Positions 1 to 12,200 of a stretch of 64,000 nt of DNA are shown here, in pieces. A model generated the notes under the pieces. It was given only the letters and a program-made list of their open reading frames with translations, did not search any database and was not told where the DNA came from. How positions within the stretch are numbered: position 1 is the stretch's first letter; each line of letters starts with the position of its first letter. The DNA lies in assembly GCF_001949145.1 (NCBI RefSeq), contig NW_019091399.1:1517349-1581348 (forward strand), written 5' to 3'. Origin of the DNA: Acanthaster planci. Its lineage: Eukaryota > Echinodermata > Asteroidea > Valvatida > Acanthasteridae. A program made the position numbers and the translations under genes.

Positions 1-3000
1 TTTCGCCTGAAGACGAACAGAGCACACTGTTCGAAACGTCGAGTGAACCCCGGTTCTTTTCAGAACCACACACACTCAAAGAGAGAATTTGATTACATGG
101 TGTCACTGCAAACTTCACATAATTTGGAGTATCCTGAGTATTTGAGAACAGAATGTGATTTTTTTTTGTGTGTGTGTTTTTTTTCTTTTTAAGATGCAAA
201 ATGAATGGAACCTCAAGGGAACATTTAAGCAGGAAGTTGATGGCCTCTTTCTCTCATATCTGAAGGAATTCAGGGACAGTAAATGCCCACCAACCACATG
301 CGAAGCGTATCTGGCATTAATCTTGCTACACAAAGTCCCTGTATCGATGTGCGTTTTCAAAGAACGCTTTTGCATTTGTTTTTTTTCCCCCCAGCTCACT
401 GAATGCTAGAGGAACATGGCACTCAGCTATCCTGTCAATTCACAGAGCTGCTAAACGCTGAAATTTGCTCAGTTTATGGTAATTGACTTAAAAATGTCGT
501 GCAGCGTACGTATTTGCCTGTGACCCTTCTCAGCTGATTTTGCCGTAGAGCTTGGTCGATCAGTTTGCTGAACAACAAATGATGTGCCTCATCACTATGA
601 CACTGCCCCCTGGCAGCTGGGCACCTTCCCGTTTTTGGCAGGGGATCAGCACGTAAAAGAAGGCAGGGAGCCACTGGAAGTTTGCTGCTTCCTTCCAGGC
701 CTTTTATCATTTCATACTTGGGGACATTGCAACCGGGCAGTTCGGAGGCACTTCACTTTATGGATATTGCTGAATATACAAGGATTAGGAAGCCACTTGG
801 AAGTTAAGCATTGACTTTTCCAGAGCCCTTCAGTTATGATGGGAAGAAAACACTTTAAGTCTAGGTCATTATTTTTTTCTTCTTCTGTTGGACTTAAAAG
901 AACCAGGTAATTCAATTAAAGATCTCCCTGTGGGTGGAGCATGTGCGGCAATTTGTAGTCGCGTCCTGACTGGGTACATTTCCGGCCTTCTGCACGTGGT
1001 GGGGAAGTTGACCGGTCATTGGCAGTTACATGTATCTGTGGTGCAAGGAGAGGCAAGATAAGATACCAGACTTCAAAACGGACGGATTTGAAGGTTTACA
1101 GTCGTAAGCTTACAAAAAAGTTCTTGTGTCCAGTGAGCACACCAAACAGAACTGTTGTAATATTTTTTGTGTACATTTGTAAAACTCTGTAAAATATAGC
1201 AACTGACTTACATTGTAATTGAAATGTACGGACAGCAAGACCTATAAATACGCTTCAACACTTGCGACGTATCTTTGCTTAAATTCTCCATTTCTGTTTT
1301 TAAGGATTTTTTTTTAATCTCACAGAGGCTATACAAATTATGTAATAATGTAAAATACAAACGTGTATATAAACTATAGATAAATTAGATGCATTTATCA
1401 TTGTAAAGCTAGATTTTAATCAGGGGAGTGATAAGAAATGGATGGGTTACCCTTACTGTGTGCAGCGGCATGTCTTTGTGTTTGCCAAGCTCTGCCAGGG
1501 AAACTCCCTGATTTTTTAACGGTCAGAGATTGTCAAGAGGTAAATTGTCAGAAGCATTTGTCATGTTTGGATTGTTCAAGACTTCTGGGATTCACACTGA
1601 AATCGGGTTAATTGTACTTAAGGTTTGGGGCCTGTTAGACATGCACCTGTCCAGCTTAGGAAGGGTGAAAACAGTGTAGATTTGTTTGAATTTCTTTTTT
1701 CTTTCTTTCAATCTCTGGTTGATGGTGATCAACACAAGATTTGCATATTTGTTCGTACATTGGACAGGAACACCTTCATTTGTGTGTAAAAGCACCCGAC
1801 ATGTACCAACATGTTTAAGCTGTATCCTGCCAGAAACTTGATTTTGCACTGAAAGTGAAAGCAAAAACATAGCAAAAAAAAGCAAAACAAAACCAAAAAC
1901 CCACCAAAAAACCGCTAAGAAATGCAGACAAAATGACGGACATTTCACTGAGGATGCCTCGGAGAGCTTGACATCCAAATCTTCTATAGTGAGTTTCCTT
2001 GTTCTTTTTCCTTTTTTGGGCTGAGTGAAGATTTGCCTCACAAGTGGGTTTTCACACTCCTGATGTTACACGTGTACAATGGCAGATTGTATGCGTATGC
2101 TTGTGCTTCCATTTACTGTCCTTGGTAGCATTCTTCAGTGTTTAACGTGCTGCTCTTTTTGTGTTACTGAACTTTCTTCCTTGACTGAAAAAAAAATGCA
2201 AATCTCAGGTTGAAGCTGCCTCAGTGAAAAGTGGGAGTTCTTGCACCTTTTGCATGTTTATAGATGTGCCCCACCCGCAGTTACTGCCAGGCTGCTTGAA
2301 TTTGTATTTTTGGGGGAATTTTAATCTGCTACATTATTTTGTGTTTTAATTAGTACAGAATGTGAAATGTCCTTAACTTTAGTTTGGTTCCATTTCTATT
2401 GGTCAGCCCCATGTTCTTGAGGATGAGTTGTTTTTTTCTGAGAGTACGTTGTAGCAAAGTCCCTGAGAGAGGATTTTGCAGGGTTTTGTGGCTGAATCAC
2501 CCATCACCCTATTAGCCAAGTGTGTGTGAAAAATTACATTGTGATTGAATAATTCCAAAGTTATTGGAGTTAGACCATATCAACATTTCAACAGTGCAGT
2601 TTGCCCACAACTTTTGCCTACCCCTTGAAGAAGTATTTCAGCAACTTCGCTGTCTTGTCAGCAAAACAAAAGACGGATAGTTCCATCTCTGAATCTGTTT
2701 CCGCTTTTTTGCTGTGCCAGGAAATGAATGGCAGATTTTGACAGCCCCCTCCCACTCCAGTGCGCATGAGTCTCTCTGTTGACTTCTCGTCAAAAGGGAC
2801 ACCACAAAGTCCTGTCTTGCAAGTCTGACTTAAATGCAGTCGTGAATGATTCTAATTTGCTTCCACGTTTACCTTAACTCATATTTGGTGCGGTTATTTG
2901 AATTTTTTCATTACCTCAAGGAAAAAAATTACACTTCAGCCTTCAGTAGGGCTCATGCAGATGTTTGCGTTGGTGCCTAGTCAGACACCAACTCTGCTGG

Positions 3001-6000
3001 TTGGGGATACTATGAGCCCCTAGTGTAGTTCATATCAAGTGTTCTGTGTAGGTGACTTTTGCACCACTGAATTTTGTACTGCCGTGCATGTAAACACTCT
3101 TCGTGTAAAAATGATGCATTTTTTGTTTATAGTACACCGGAAGCTCAGCAGCTGTACATTTACTTTTTGGGGGGGGGCTCTCCATGACGAGTATTTCCAT
3201 TGATACGGTTTGTCAGATGTAGGGCATATTTATGGTTCACTTCCACTATTCCTGTTCATCTAGTAATGATTATGCTTTTTTTATTTTGAAGATATGTAGC
3301 TTGTGTCAATTTCATAGCACTTGAAGCAGATTAAGAAACCTTGATTTTGCATATTTTGTTGGCCCAGAGTCTTCAGATAATCCTCTTGTAAGCAGTTGTC
3401 CACAGTTGGATCCAAATTACCTGCTACAAAAGGGTCTGGTTTTGGCTCATATGCTTTGTTTATTTTTCAAAATTGCTTTTTAGATTTTGCTTTGTTTTGA
3501 AAGTTGAACTGGTTTGTTCCGGCATGGAAACCTCTCTCATCATCATTTGGGGCTTCACGCCCAGAGCATATATGTTCTCAGTCATTGAGTCACCCCGATT
3601 ATCAGTAATGACAAACAAAAGTGTTGGTTCCTGCAAACTCTATGAGATCATCACTGCATGGGAAACCAGTGCATCCTGCAAGGGCTGCACAGTTCAACAA
3701 AAGAAAGTCTCCCTCTGGCATTGGCTCTTGAGTAATTCCAGCTCCCTACTGTTCAGTGAGACTGCATTTCAGACACTGTTGTGTTGTGGCCGAAACAGCC
3801 AGCTTGATCATAAAATTCTGAAGGAAACTCAAACATTTTATTTGGGAGAAGGGGGGCATATCTCAGTAGGTTTTGGGGAGACGGGTACAAATGAGTGTGG
3901 TCCAAACAAAACTGGAGAGTGCCATTTTTTGTGTGCACATGGTAGGGTTTTTTCCCTAGCAGAGACAGATTTTCGTATGGTTAAACTGCAGATTATTCCT
4001 GCAACGAGTTCAAAAACTAGAGGAAGTTGGGAGTAGTGTCTGGGTGAAGTTGATCTTGTTCATCCGCACACCTGTGGCCAAGATCAAGCCGGTTGTCAGC
4101 ATGGCCCAGACACTCTAAAGACCAGTGTACAGAGTAGTCCGCCAAAGCTAGGAGATACTGTAGTAGCTGACAGTACCAAGCAAACTGTGGCACAGGAGTG
4201 AGACTTGACTTTATCCCCAAGTACGGATAAAGCTTTTGAAAGCAAATGGTAGGAGAGAGAACAATCCTAGATATCACAGAATTATTTTTGCTTAAACAAA
4301 AGAGAAATATATATATATGTCAAATGTACAGAGATATTTTTTATGCTGTAACATTAATTAAAGACTGAACTTTAAGGTGAAAAAAACAACAAAAAATATG
4401 CAAATTTACAAATTACTAACTGTTCTTTAATTACTGGCAAATGATCCACACATCACCTTTTAAAATTGTATAACCTGCATTTCAGGCAAAAATTACAAGT
4501 TCGTAATCATCGTACCGTACATTAATCTGTTATGCCTTTGCCTCAGACAGTTTAGATATTAAATTCTGTCTTTATACAAACCAGTGTGAGAGGCAGCACA
4601 CAAGTTTGTAGTTGGTCTGAACGACGCTGGTCTGAATCTTTGATTGTTTATATTGCAGGCAATGCACCATTTATGACTGCTGCAAGTCAGTAATATGTGC
4701 CACCTTTTACTGTCGGTCCTGAAAGTATTCTGGTGCCCGGTATCCCAGAAGCCCATTTAAGGCTACATCTTGATAGTATTGGCTTCAACAGGGAATGGCA
4801 TACATGTGGGTCTATGGGAAGCCACTTTCTAGTGGCTGTGTCCTCTCGTAATGTAGACTTGTGTGTTACTGCCAGTCTCCGCCTCCAGACAGAACTTCAC
4901 ATCAGGCCTGCTCACTCATACCCAGGGTTGGGGGGGGGGACCAGGAGAGTCGGTCTCGCTCCCAAACATTGTGAAGGAAATGCAAAAACCATTGTTTGCG
5001 GTCTTCATCCCAAGTCACCGGTTAAAACAACCAATCTGGGCGCATAGAATGTAGCTGCCACCAGCATCCTTTTTGTGGAACAGAGGGTACAAGTGAAGTG
5101 GGCTTGATGTGATGATGAATTCCTGTGCTCTTTGACTGGGGACATTTACATGTAATGGCTGATTGCACTTAAGTCTTAGGCTTCCTGCACTGAAATACTC
5201 ATCTTCAAAAGTTTAAGCTGTGCTCTGTAAACATACTTGAGCAAGGTTGCAAGAACTGCAAAATGTTGGAGGTTGTTGAATCACTGTTAAGATTTTTCTC
5301 TAAATTTCTCTCCTTCTGGTAGCCTCACCTTGTTAAAGAAATTTTTTGGACAGAAGCAACCACTGTTCGCAAAAAACCCCCTTTTTTTTTTAGATGGCTC
5401 ACAACAAGTGGGACATTCCCGCTGCCACCCTTGATCAGAGCTTGAATCATACTTTTTTTTCTCTGTGCTAAACTCGAGCTCCTGGACGGCCATTTCTGAT
5501 AAGCAGTTGTTTGTCCGATTGACCGTCTTTCCTGCATTTATTTTGATATTTCCTGAGTCATCTCCTCCTCTTTCCTGTATTTAATTGATCTTTTCCTCAT
5601 TTTTTTGCTACATGTGCTTGACCCCTCTGCGGCCAAGCGTGCCTGCTGCACAGCTGCCAAGCAGCTCACCTTGTAACTTTGCTAAGGATGTCGATATTGG
5701 CTTGCTGTAAATATGTTTCCTGTCCGTACATGAGGTACCTGTCACCCATAATCTTGCTGAAAAGTGTCACCCCCTCTTTTTGTGATTTCTGTTTGATTGG
5801 CTCTAGGATAGTAAAAATATATACCATGAGACCTCATGTTAAGTCCAGGTGCTTGTAGCATGGCAGCAAAGTCATGTTTTTCATGTACATGAATACAGAC
5901 AAGCCATCAGATTCGCTCCTTGGCCTTGAGTTGAGGCTCGGGAGAGTGTGTTCACAAGCAAAATTGCAGTTAACAGAATTGTAGTTGAGCTGCCATAGGT

Positions 6001-7330
6001 GCTTGTAACTTACACCGAGTAAAGGTACTGAGATCACTCGAAGAGTTTTCACTGCATAGTTTTTCCCACTGCCTTTGTTTAGAGAAATGTATGTAAAATG
6101 GTCACACAAGAGATGGGATATCCTATAATGAGTTCACCACTGAGGAGTTTTATGCTGTTGGTAATTTTCGTTAACCTTGTTTCTGAGTGTTTTTTTTTTA
6201 TGTGGGGTATTTAACACGTCTGTGCGCTCACAGGCAGAGGGAAATGGGAAAGTTTACTGTGAAATGTAGCAGTTATGACATTATCTAGTAGACTTAACCA
6301 AGACGATGTGTACAAAACATGATGAACCTGTAATGATGACGTCATTTACTAATAATGGCAGTGTTTTCTACAGAGTTTTTGTTTTCCACCTACACTTCAA
6401 ATTTTGATAAAGTTTCTGGCAGCAGTAATTTGAAATAAGAAAAAATTAAAAATTAATTACATATATATATATATATGTATGTATGTGTACTTGACTTGCC
6501 TGTATTTCTGATTTTAAGTTAAATGTTGGAAAGGTAGCTTTTTAGATGTGTAGAGGGTTCCATCTCAGTAAAAATTAAGTATCTGTATATATGATTTTCA
6601 GTTTTCTTCCTTTTTTTCCTTTTCTGATTTGCAAGTTAAACGGCATGCCAAATTTGTAGTTATTCCACCGTGCTTACTTCTTAAGTGTAGTCGTCGCTTC
6701 TCTCCAGTAGTCAGACTGATGGTCAATTCTGCCTGAATGCTCAGGATCTTTTGTGATAGATTCTTACTTGACTACACAGCTGCATTATATCCTTGTTTTG
6801 TTTACAACATTATGCAAAAGAACAAAATACTGGCTTCAAGGTATGTTGCCGTTTGTGTTCACTGTACATTACCATGAAAATTATTTTTGTTATGTACATT
6901 TTATTTAGGTTTAATCTACGCATGTACATTGTCCGTTTTATTTTCTTTTTTTCCTTTTTTTATGAAGCTCAGCACGCAAATTGCGTGTGCGTGGGCACAC
7001 ACGAATGTGTGATTTTATTTCACAATGCATACATTGTGCATAAGTATATATACTGTAATATAAACTATTCATATATAGAACTATATGTCATTTCATATAC
7101 GTAAAAGAAATCAAGACAAATTTTAACTTTTTACTCAGCAGGCTTGGTTTTTCCTTTTGAAATAGATATACGAAAAGAATCAAAAGTCCCCAAAAGAAAA
7201 AACTTGCACTGTTTGAAATTGTATTGTTATCAGGAAAAGAAGGAAAACAAGAACATTTGAAGTTAAGAAAAGTGTTTGTACAACTATTATTTAATAATAA
7301 AAGTAACATGCATGGAACAGCCGTATACAT
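1..7330. other. T-rich non-coding stretch, no exon recognised
   Basis: I see no exon with coding character and matching splice sites on either strand. The + strand is T-rich with many poly-T runs, and AATAAA occurs near 7296, so part of this may be a long 3' untranslated region or downstream flank of a plus-strand gene lying left of the window. Short open frames here are scattered and have no family resemblance. An AT/ATGT microsatellite lies near 6460-6490. Confidence 0.4.
4..45 (+). repeat. Hammerhead-like repeat motif at window edge
   Basis: The order is CTGAAGA (fits the CUGANGA core), a perfect hairpin GAACAG/CTGTTC with a six-base loop, then GAAAC and GTC. This is the order of conserved blocks in type I hammerhead ribozymes, which are known in Penelope-like elements and retrozymes. 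Stem I is poor in the bases visible, and the element may be cut by the window edge. It could be an inactive relic or a chance fit within a common repeat. Confidence 0.35.
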
Positions 7331-8396
7331 GTAAAGAAAAAGAGGAGTTCGTTGTCTGATCTGTTCTTGTTGCTGACATTTTTCTTCCGCAATGCCAAGG
7401 AAACCTTTATGACATTTCTTTGCTTAAAGTACAGCTGTACATGCTTGTGAAAACACTGTCCCTGTTGCATTCAAGTACATGAAGTGGCCACTCCATCCTC
7501 AGCACACATTTGTTTCCTGGCATGACATCATGAGTTATTAAGTCGAAAAATTGTCAAACTAATCCAAATTTTAAATGGGTGGAATTTTGTTTTGGTTATC
7601 AAACGAACCTCGTTCTTGAACCGGTCGTTCTTTGACCAGTTGTGTGTTGCCCTATCAGACCCCGTCAAACTCTTCAAAACTTAGTTTCATCAATAAGCTG
7701 ACTTACCAATTCAAGGGGGATTTGTAATTGCCATAAGTTCTCGAAAGCTCTTGACAAATTTCCGTCACTCGTGATATATGCATTTATTACAGAACTGAAC
7801 TGTACCCGAAGATTCTGTGCCATTGGAAAGCTCTTGGTCAGCATAATCCAGAAATGAAAAAAAAATTGTCATTTACTATACTTGGTCTGACTTGATGCTC
7901 ATTTTATGGGGACAGCCAGGCCCTTTCGATTCATGATAAATGGCCATCATATTGGTCTATTACTTTTACTTAATTTTATTTAATTTTCCCAATTAATCTT
8001 TGGTTTCTTGTGTTGGTAGCAGTGGAGATTAATATTGGGAGTTTTCCCAAAGAGTTGCGAAATCTGGGGAAACTCACCTGTCTGGTATAACTGTTGGTAT
8101 ATAACGTTTCGGCAATCATGAAAACACACATCCCAGCTTTCATTAGTGGTTAACCACATCCGTTTTTTCTGTATTTTTGTTCAATATTTGCCAGGGGCGG
8201 TTTGCAAAATGGCACGTACCAGGGTGAACGCATCAAAGGTGTTTTATGTACTGATCAGTTTTGACCTGGATAAAATCCCTTCTGAGGTACTTGCCACAGT
8301 GTCTACAAACGACACCCTCATAGCTCCATGCTTGAATCTGCTTAGAACAACTCGGACCAAGTACGACAAGGGGCTGTTGAATTACTCATATCTTTT
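7331..8396. other. Non-coding spacer, nothing recognised
   Basis: No supported exon. A 101-codon open frame at 8146-8451 (+) runs into the inverted repeat that starts at about 8397, has no recognised family and no splice support, so I do not call it a gene. Confidence 0.35.
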
Positions 8397-9265
8397 CAAC
8401 CGTGCCCAAAAAGTACGGAAGCGTCTAATGACCATACATATACAGCGTTAACGAGATAATTTATGATGGAAACACATGAAAAATTGTCGTACAAGACAGA
8501 ATTCACTCATGTTAATTCTCGGAAAGACATTGATTCCGAGTAATCGCACCTTTGAAAGACAGCATTGACCGATCTGAAATCTCGGAACGGCATGATTCCA
8601 ACTTATAGCATCTTGGAAAGAGGGAATTCACCGATATGAAATCGTGGAAAGACAGGATTCTGAGTTATATCTTTGAAATCCTTGTTTCCACGATAATGTA
8701 TAAATGAATTATGCATACGAAGATGTGATAAATAGTGTTAGCGAGTTTTCCTATCTTTAAATTCATGATTTCCGAGCTGTTGTATCCAGGCAGTCTATAT
8801 AAACAGTTCCCAAGATGCGATAATTCGGAATCCCGTCTTTCCGAGATGTCATACTTGTGAATTCCGTCTTTCCAAGACGCGATAACTCGGAATCCTGACT
8901 TTACAAGATTTAATATCAGTGAATTCTGTGTTTCCAAGATAAGATAAATCGGAATCCTGTCTGTCCGAGATTTCTACGGTGAATACTGTCTTTCAAAAGA
9001 TACGGTAACACGGAATCCTCTCTTTCCGAGATTTAATATCAATGAATTCTGTCTTTCCAAGATGCGATAGCTCGGAATCCTGTCTTTCCGAGATTTCGTA
9101 TCAGCGAATTCTGTCTTTCCAAGACTATCCAAGATTTCATTTCAGTAAATGATGTCTTTTATGATAGTCTTTCATGTGTTCCCATCATAAACTATCTCGT
9201 TAACGCGGTAACGTGGATGGTCATATGCGTTTCGGTACAAAAGGGCTTCTGGCGCAACGGCTCCA
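8397..9265. mobile_element. Foldback-type inverted-repeat element with tandem 62-bp inner repeats
   Basis: The outer arms at about 8397-8490 and 9165-9265 are near-identical in inverted orientation; both contain GCGTTAACGAGATA followed by TTATGATGG and AACACATGAAA. Inside, the right half is built of degenerate tandem units of 60-63 bp (GAATTCTGTCTTTCC starts near 8859, 8921, 8981, 9044 and 9106). The left half (about 8510-8690) holds the same GGAAAGACA/GATTCCGAG words in the opposite orientation. Long, internally repetitive terminal inverted repeats with no coding core are the hallmark of foldback (FB) or MITE-like non-autonomous DNA transposons. No transposase is seen, and I could not define a target-site duplication. 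Confidence 0.75.
8859..9125. repeat. Tandem repeat of about 62 bp (right arm of foldback element)
   Basis: Four to five degenerate units alternate two related half-units, 'GAATTCTGTCTTTCCAAGA' and 'CGGAATCCTGTCTTTCCGAG'. The unit starts are spaced 62, 60, 63 and 62 bp. The half-units are themselves similar, so the array probably grew by repeated duplication within the transposon arm. Confidence 0.7.
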
Positions 9266-12200
9266 GTCAACTGTCAGCATACTAGCTTACAACATACCAT
9301 TGTTTTCGCAGCCGCCGATCTCTCATATTGAACTGCAAATGTGACATGTTGAATTGACAATCCGATTATTTAATATGTACGCAATACGCATCATCAAGAT
9401 AAAACAAGAATATCTGATAACCCTTTTTGGAGGGGGGGAGTTTGGAAAGACAGTTTAGCTGAGTTCAGTGGGGTCCCTCAACCCTCTGTGCCGACAGTTT
9501 GACATTTTCACTATTAGCGGCATCAAGGAAGTAATACTCTGACTTTTGGGAGTCTGCATGGTGACGACAAGGTCACTGCTGCCGTCTGACCGACGGGCTC
9601 AGACAAGATTGATGAAGATAAACGCCTTATCTGCTACGAGAAGCCTTCAAGAATCCCCCATCTCCAAGTTAGTTAGACCAATGTGGAGGGTGCGGAGTTG
9701 TCAACTGCCCTATTTGAAGTTTGAATATAGCTTGACAAGATCAACGACCTTCGGTCCACACATTTTTGCGGTCGGTGAAACTTTTAACACATGGCAAAGG
9801 GGTAAATTTACCCTTCGTGCTAGCTATTCCATAATGTACATAATGTACAGAAGTTCCCGGATGTACGTCCGACCGAGCGAAATATCAAGGTTTGATTCTG
9901 AAATTTGAACGAACGCTGCCACCATAAAATGAGATTTATTCCACCACGAAATGAGCCACTCAAAAAGTGTCCCACTGGTTCATCGATCTTTCTAAGATGA
10001 TTGCTATTTTGGAAACGTTTGAGTTTTCCATAATCCACGGAGTGATGTGTCGAGATTTATCTGTTCTCTGGTTCTCTCGTATAGTCAAATTTTTAGAACT
10101 GATCGATTTTAGCTGGTGTATTCTGTGCACGAAACATGATAGCGTCTGTCAAAATTCACAGGCAGTCTCCCTACAGACAAGGCCACATTTCACCAATTTA
10201 TTCACAATCACAAAGACTTGCTAACTATACAAGTACTCAATTATGAATCACTGTCTGTGAACAGCGAACCCTGGATTTGTCGTGGACGGGGGATTTCAAC
10301 CCCCCCCCCCAAAAAAATTATGCCCAAGCCCCACTCCCGTTGCGCCACAAGGGACTAGAATGTATGATTGTATTAGAACTTATAGATGTACATGCACACG
10401 TAGGTGTAAGCATATCTTCGTTTTTTAGGAAGTAAAAAAAAAACAAAACAAAAAAAAAAGGCTCAAGCACCCTCCCCCCTTGGGTATGCCACTGATTGTG
10501 ACTGTCACTCAATCGATTAGATTTTTAAAACCACAGCATCAACACAAGAATATACTGAATGCAAATTTTTAGTAAAGTTTTTAATAAGTTTCTGAACACT
10601 GTAACTCTTTTATTTACACAAATTCAGTGCACAACTTTTGTAATAATTATAAACATTTGGCAACTGCACAAATATGTTTCTTCATTCAAAATTGAACATA
10701 CACAAACAATAAAAATACTGAAGCACTCTTGCATGAATTTTGAAGGCCGAATATATAATGTTAATACTAACATGGGCAAGAAAGGCATGGGAAAAAAACA
10801 GAACCGGAGTGACTTGCAATATAAAACTGACTTCAATACTATTCAAGTTGCATCACTTTGAAAACCTCTCAAAGCATTTTAGAGCCAAATAAAAAATTGC
10901 TTTTTTTCTATGACAACTAGGAAGATCATCAAGAAAAGCCTAACAGAGGGAACAGTTCATTTCTACGAAAGCCAGGAGTTCTTTCACACCCATCAATTAA
11001 CACTCTTAGTTTCTGTTCGGTCAAACCATCTGTGATTCTGTTTCTCCACATGTAACATCTGATTCTCCACCAATTTATTCAGTCAGCTTGAGTCAAGCCA
11101 TTCAAATTAATATAAGAAGGCCACATCCATGTTGGTATGATCCCCTCATTAAGGTGTTCTGGATTTAACATCTGTATTGCACATATACAGCAAAATGACA
11201 TCACACAACCTTTGCAAGTCGCATCATCCTATACATATGAAGCACCTTTGTGGGGAGCAAAGTTTCCTCACCCGCCACAGTTGTGTGGGTTTTATGCTAT
11301 GCAACAAAAACCACATAGGAAAGGAAAATAACAAGTTTTAGTACTGAACATGTGTGTGAAATGTGTGCAGTGAACTGGGGCTATTTTACAAAGACTCTTG
11401 GATCACATTCAAATGTTACTGCGGGAACCAAACAAAAACACAATTTGGCTTCAAATTTTAAGCAACTGGTTTTTTTTCCCACAAAACTGGGGCTACGTTG
11501 AACCAGGGGTAGGTGGGGGGGATTTGACACTGAGGTTTGAAAAATGCCCTAGATTGGACAAGTATGTGTTTGGATCAGTTTTTTTGACTACAGGAATTTT
11601 CATTTGTGGCAGTTACATGACGTAGGCACAGCATGTGATCTGGACTGAATTTTGTGGCTCTGCTCAACACAAGGAATGAATCCTTGAGGATGCTTACTTA
11701 CATCCTTCATGAGATCAGCATTTAAAGCCACTTGAAAAAAACAGAGAAAACAACATGAAAGAGGCCTGCTTGACACTTGATCGTTAGAACAATTGTGATT
11801 GATCTTGCACATGGGGTGGAAGTGAAAAATGTGCAGCCTCCTTTAGGCTACTGGGACCGGATGAGAACTTACTCATTTAGCCACAGAGGACAACATGGAG
11901 CATTCCAGGGGTTAAAAAAGAAAAAAGGTAGGAATTTCAAATTATTGAAATGGACTTCTGTGTCCAATCTACCTTCCTTTTCACACTTTACCTTCTAAAG
12001 GTGCTACAGGACCACATCTGATTTTTGTGTAAAAAAATAATTTTTGTGATTTATTGTATATGTCACACTCTTTGGAAGCAAAAGGTCACTAGAACTTTTG
12101 ACAAGAAGCTAAAGTTAACTCTTTCCCTTTTTCTTTGTTTGACTTAGTGTATGGCACAGATCCAATAAGGAAACAGCTCCAGAAATAGTTACAGAAAGCT

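Noticed and set aside
3473-4036. 187-codon + strand open frame
   Set aside because: Irregular composition, no recognised motif, no matching splice sites; probably chance in non-coding sequence.
8146-8451. 101-codon + strand open frame
   Set aside because: Overlaps the left arm of the foldback element, has no family similarity and no promoter or splice support.
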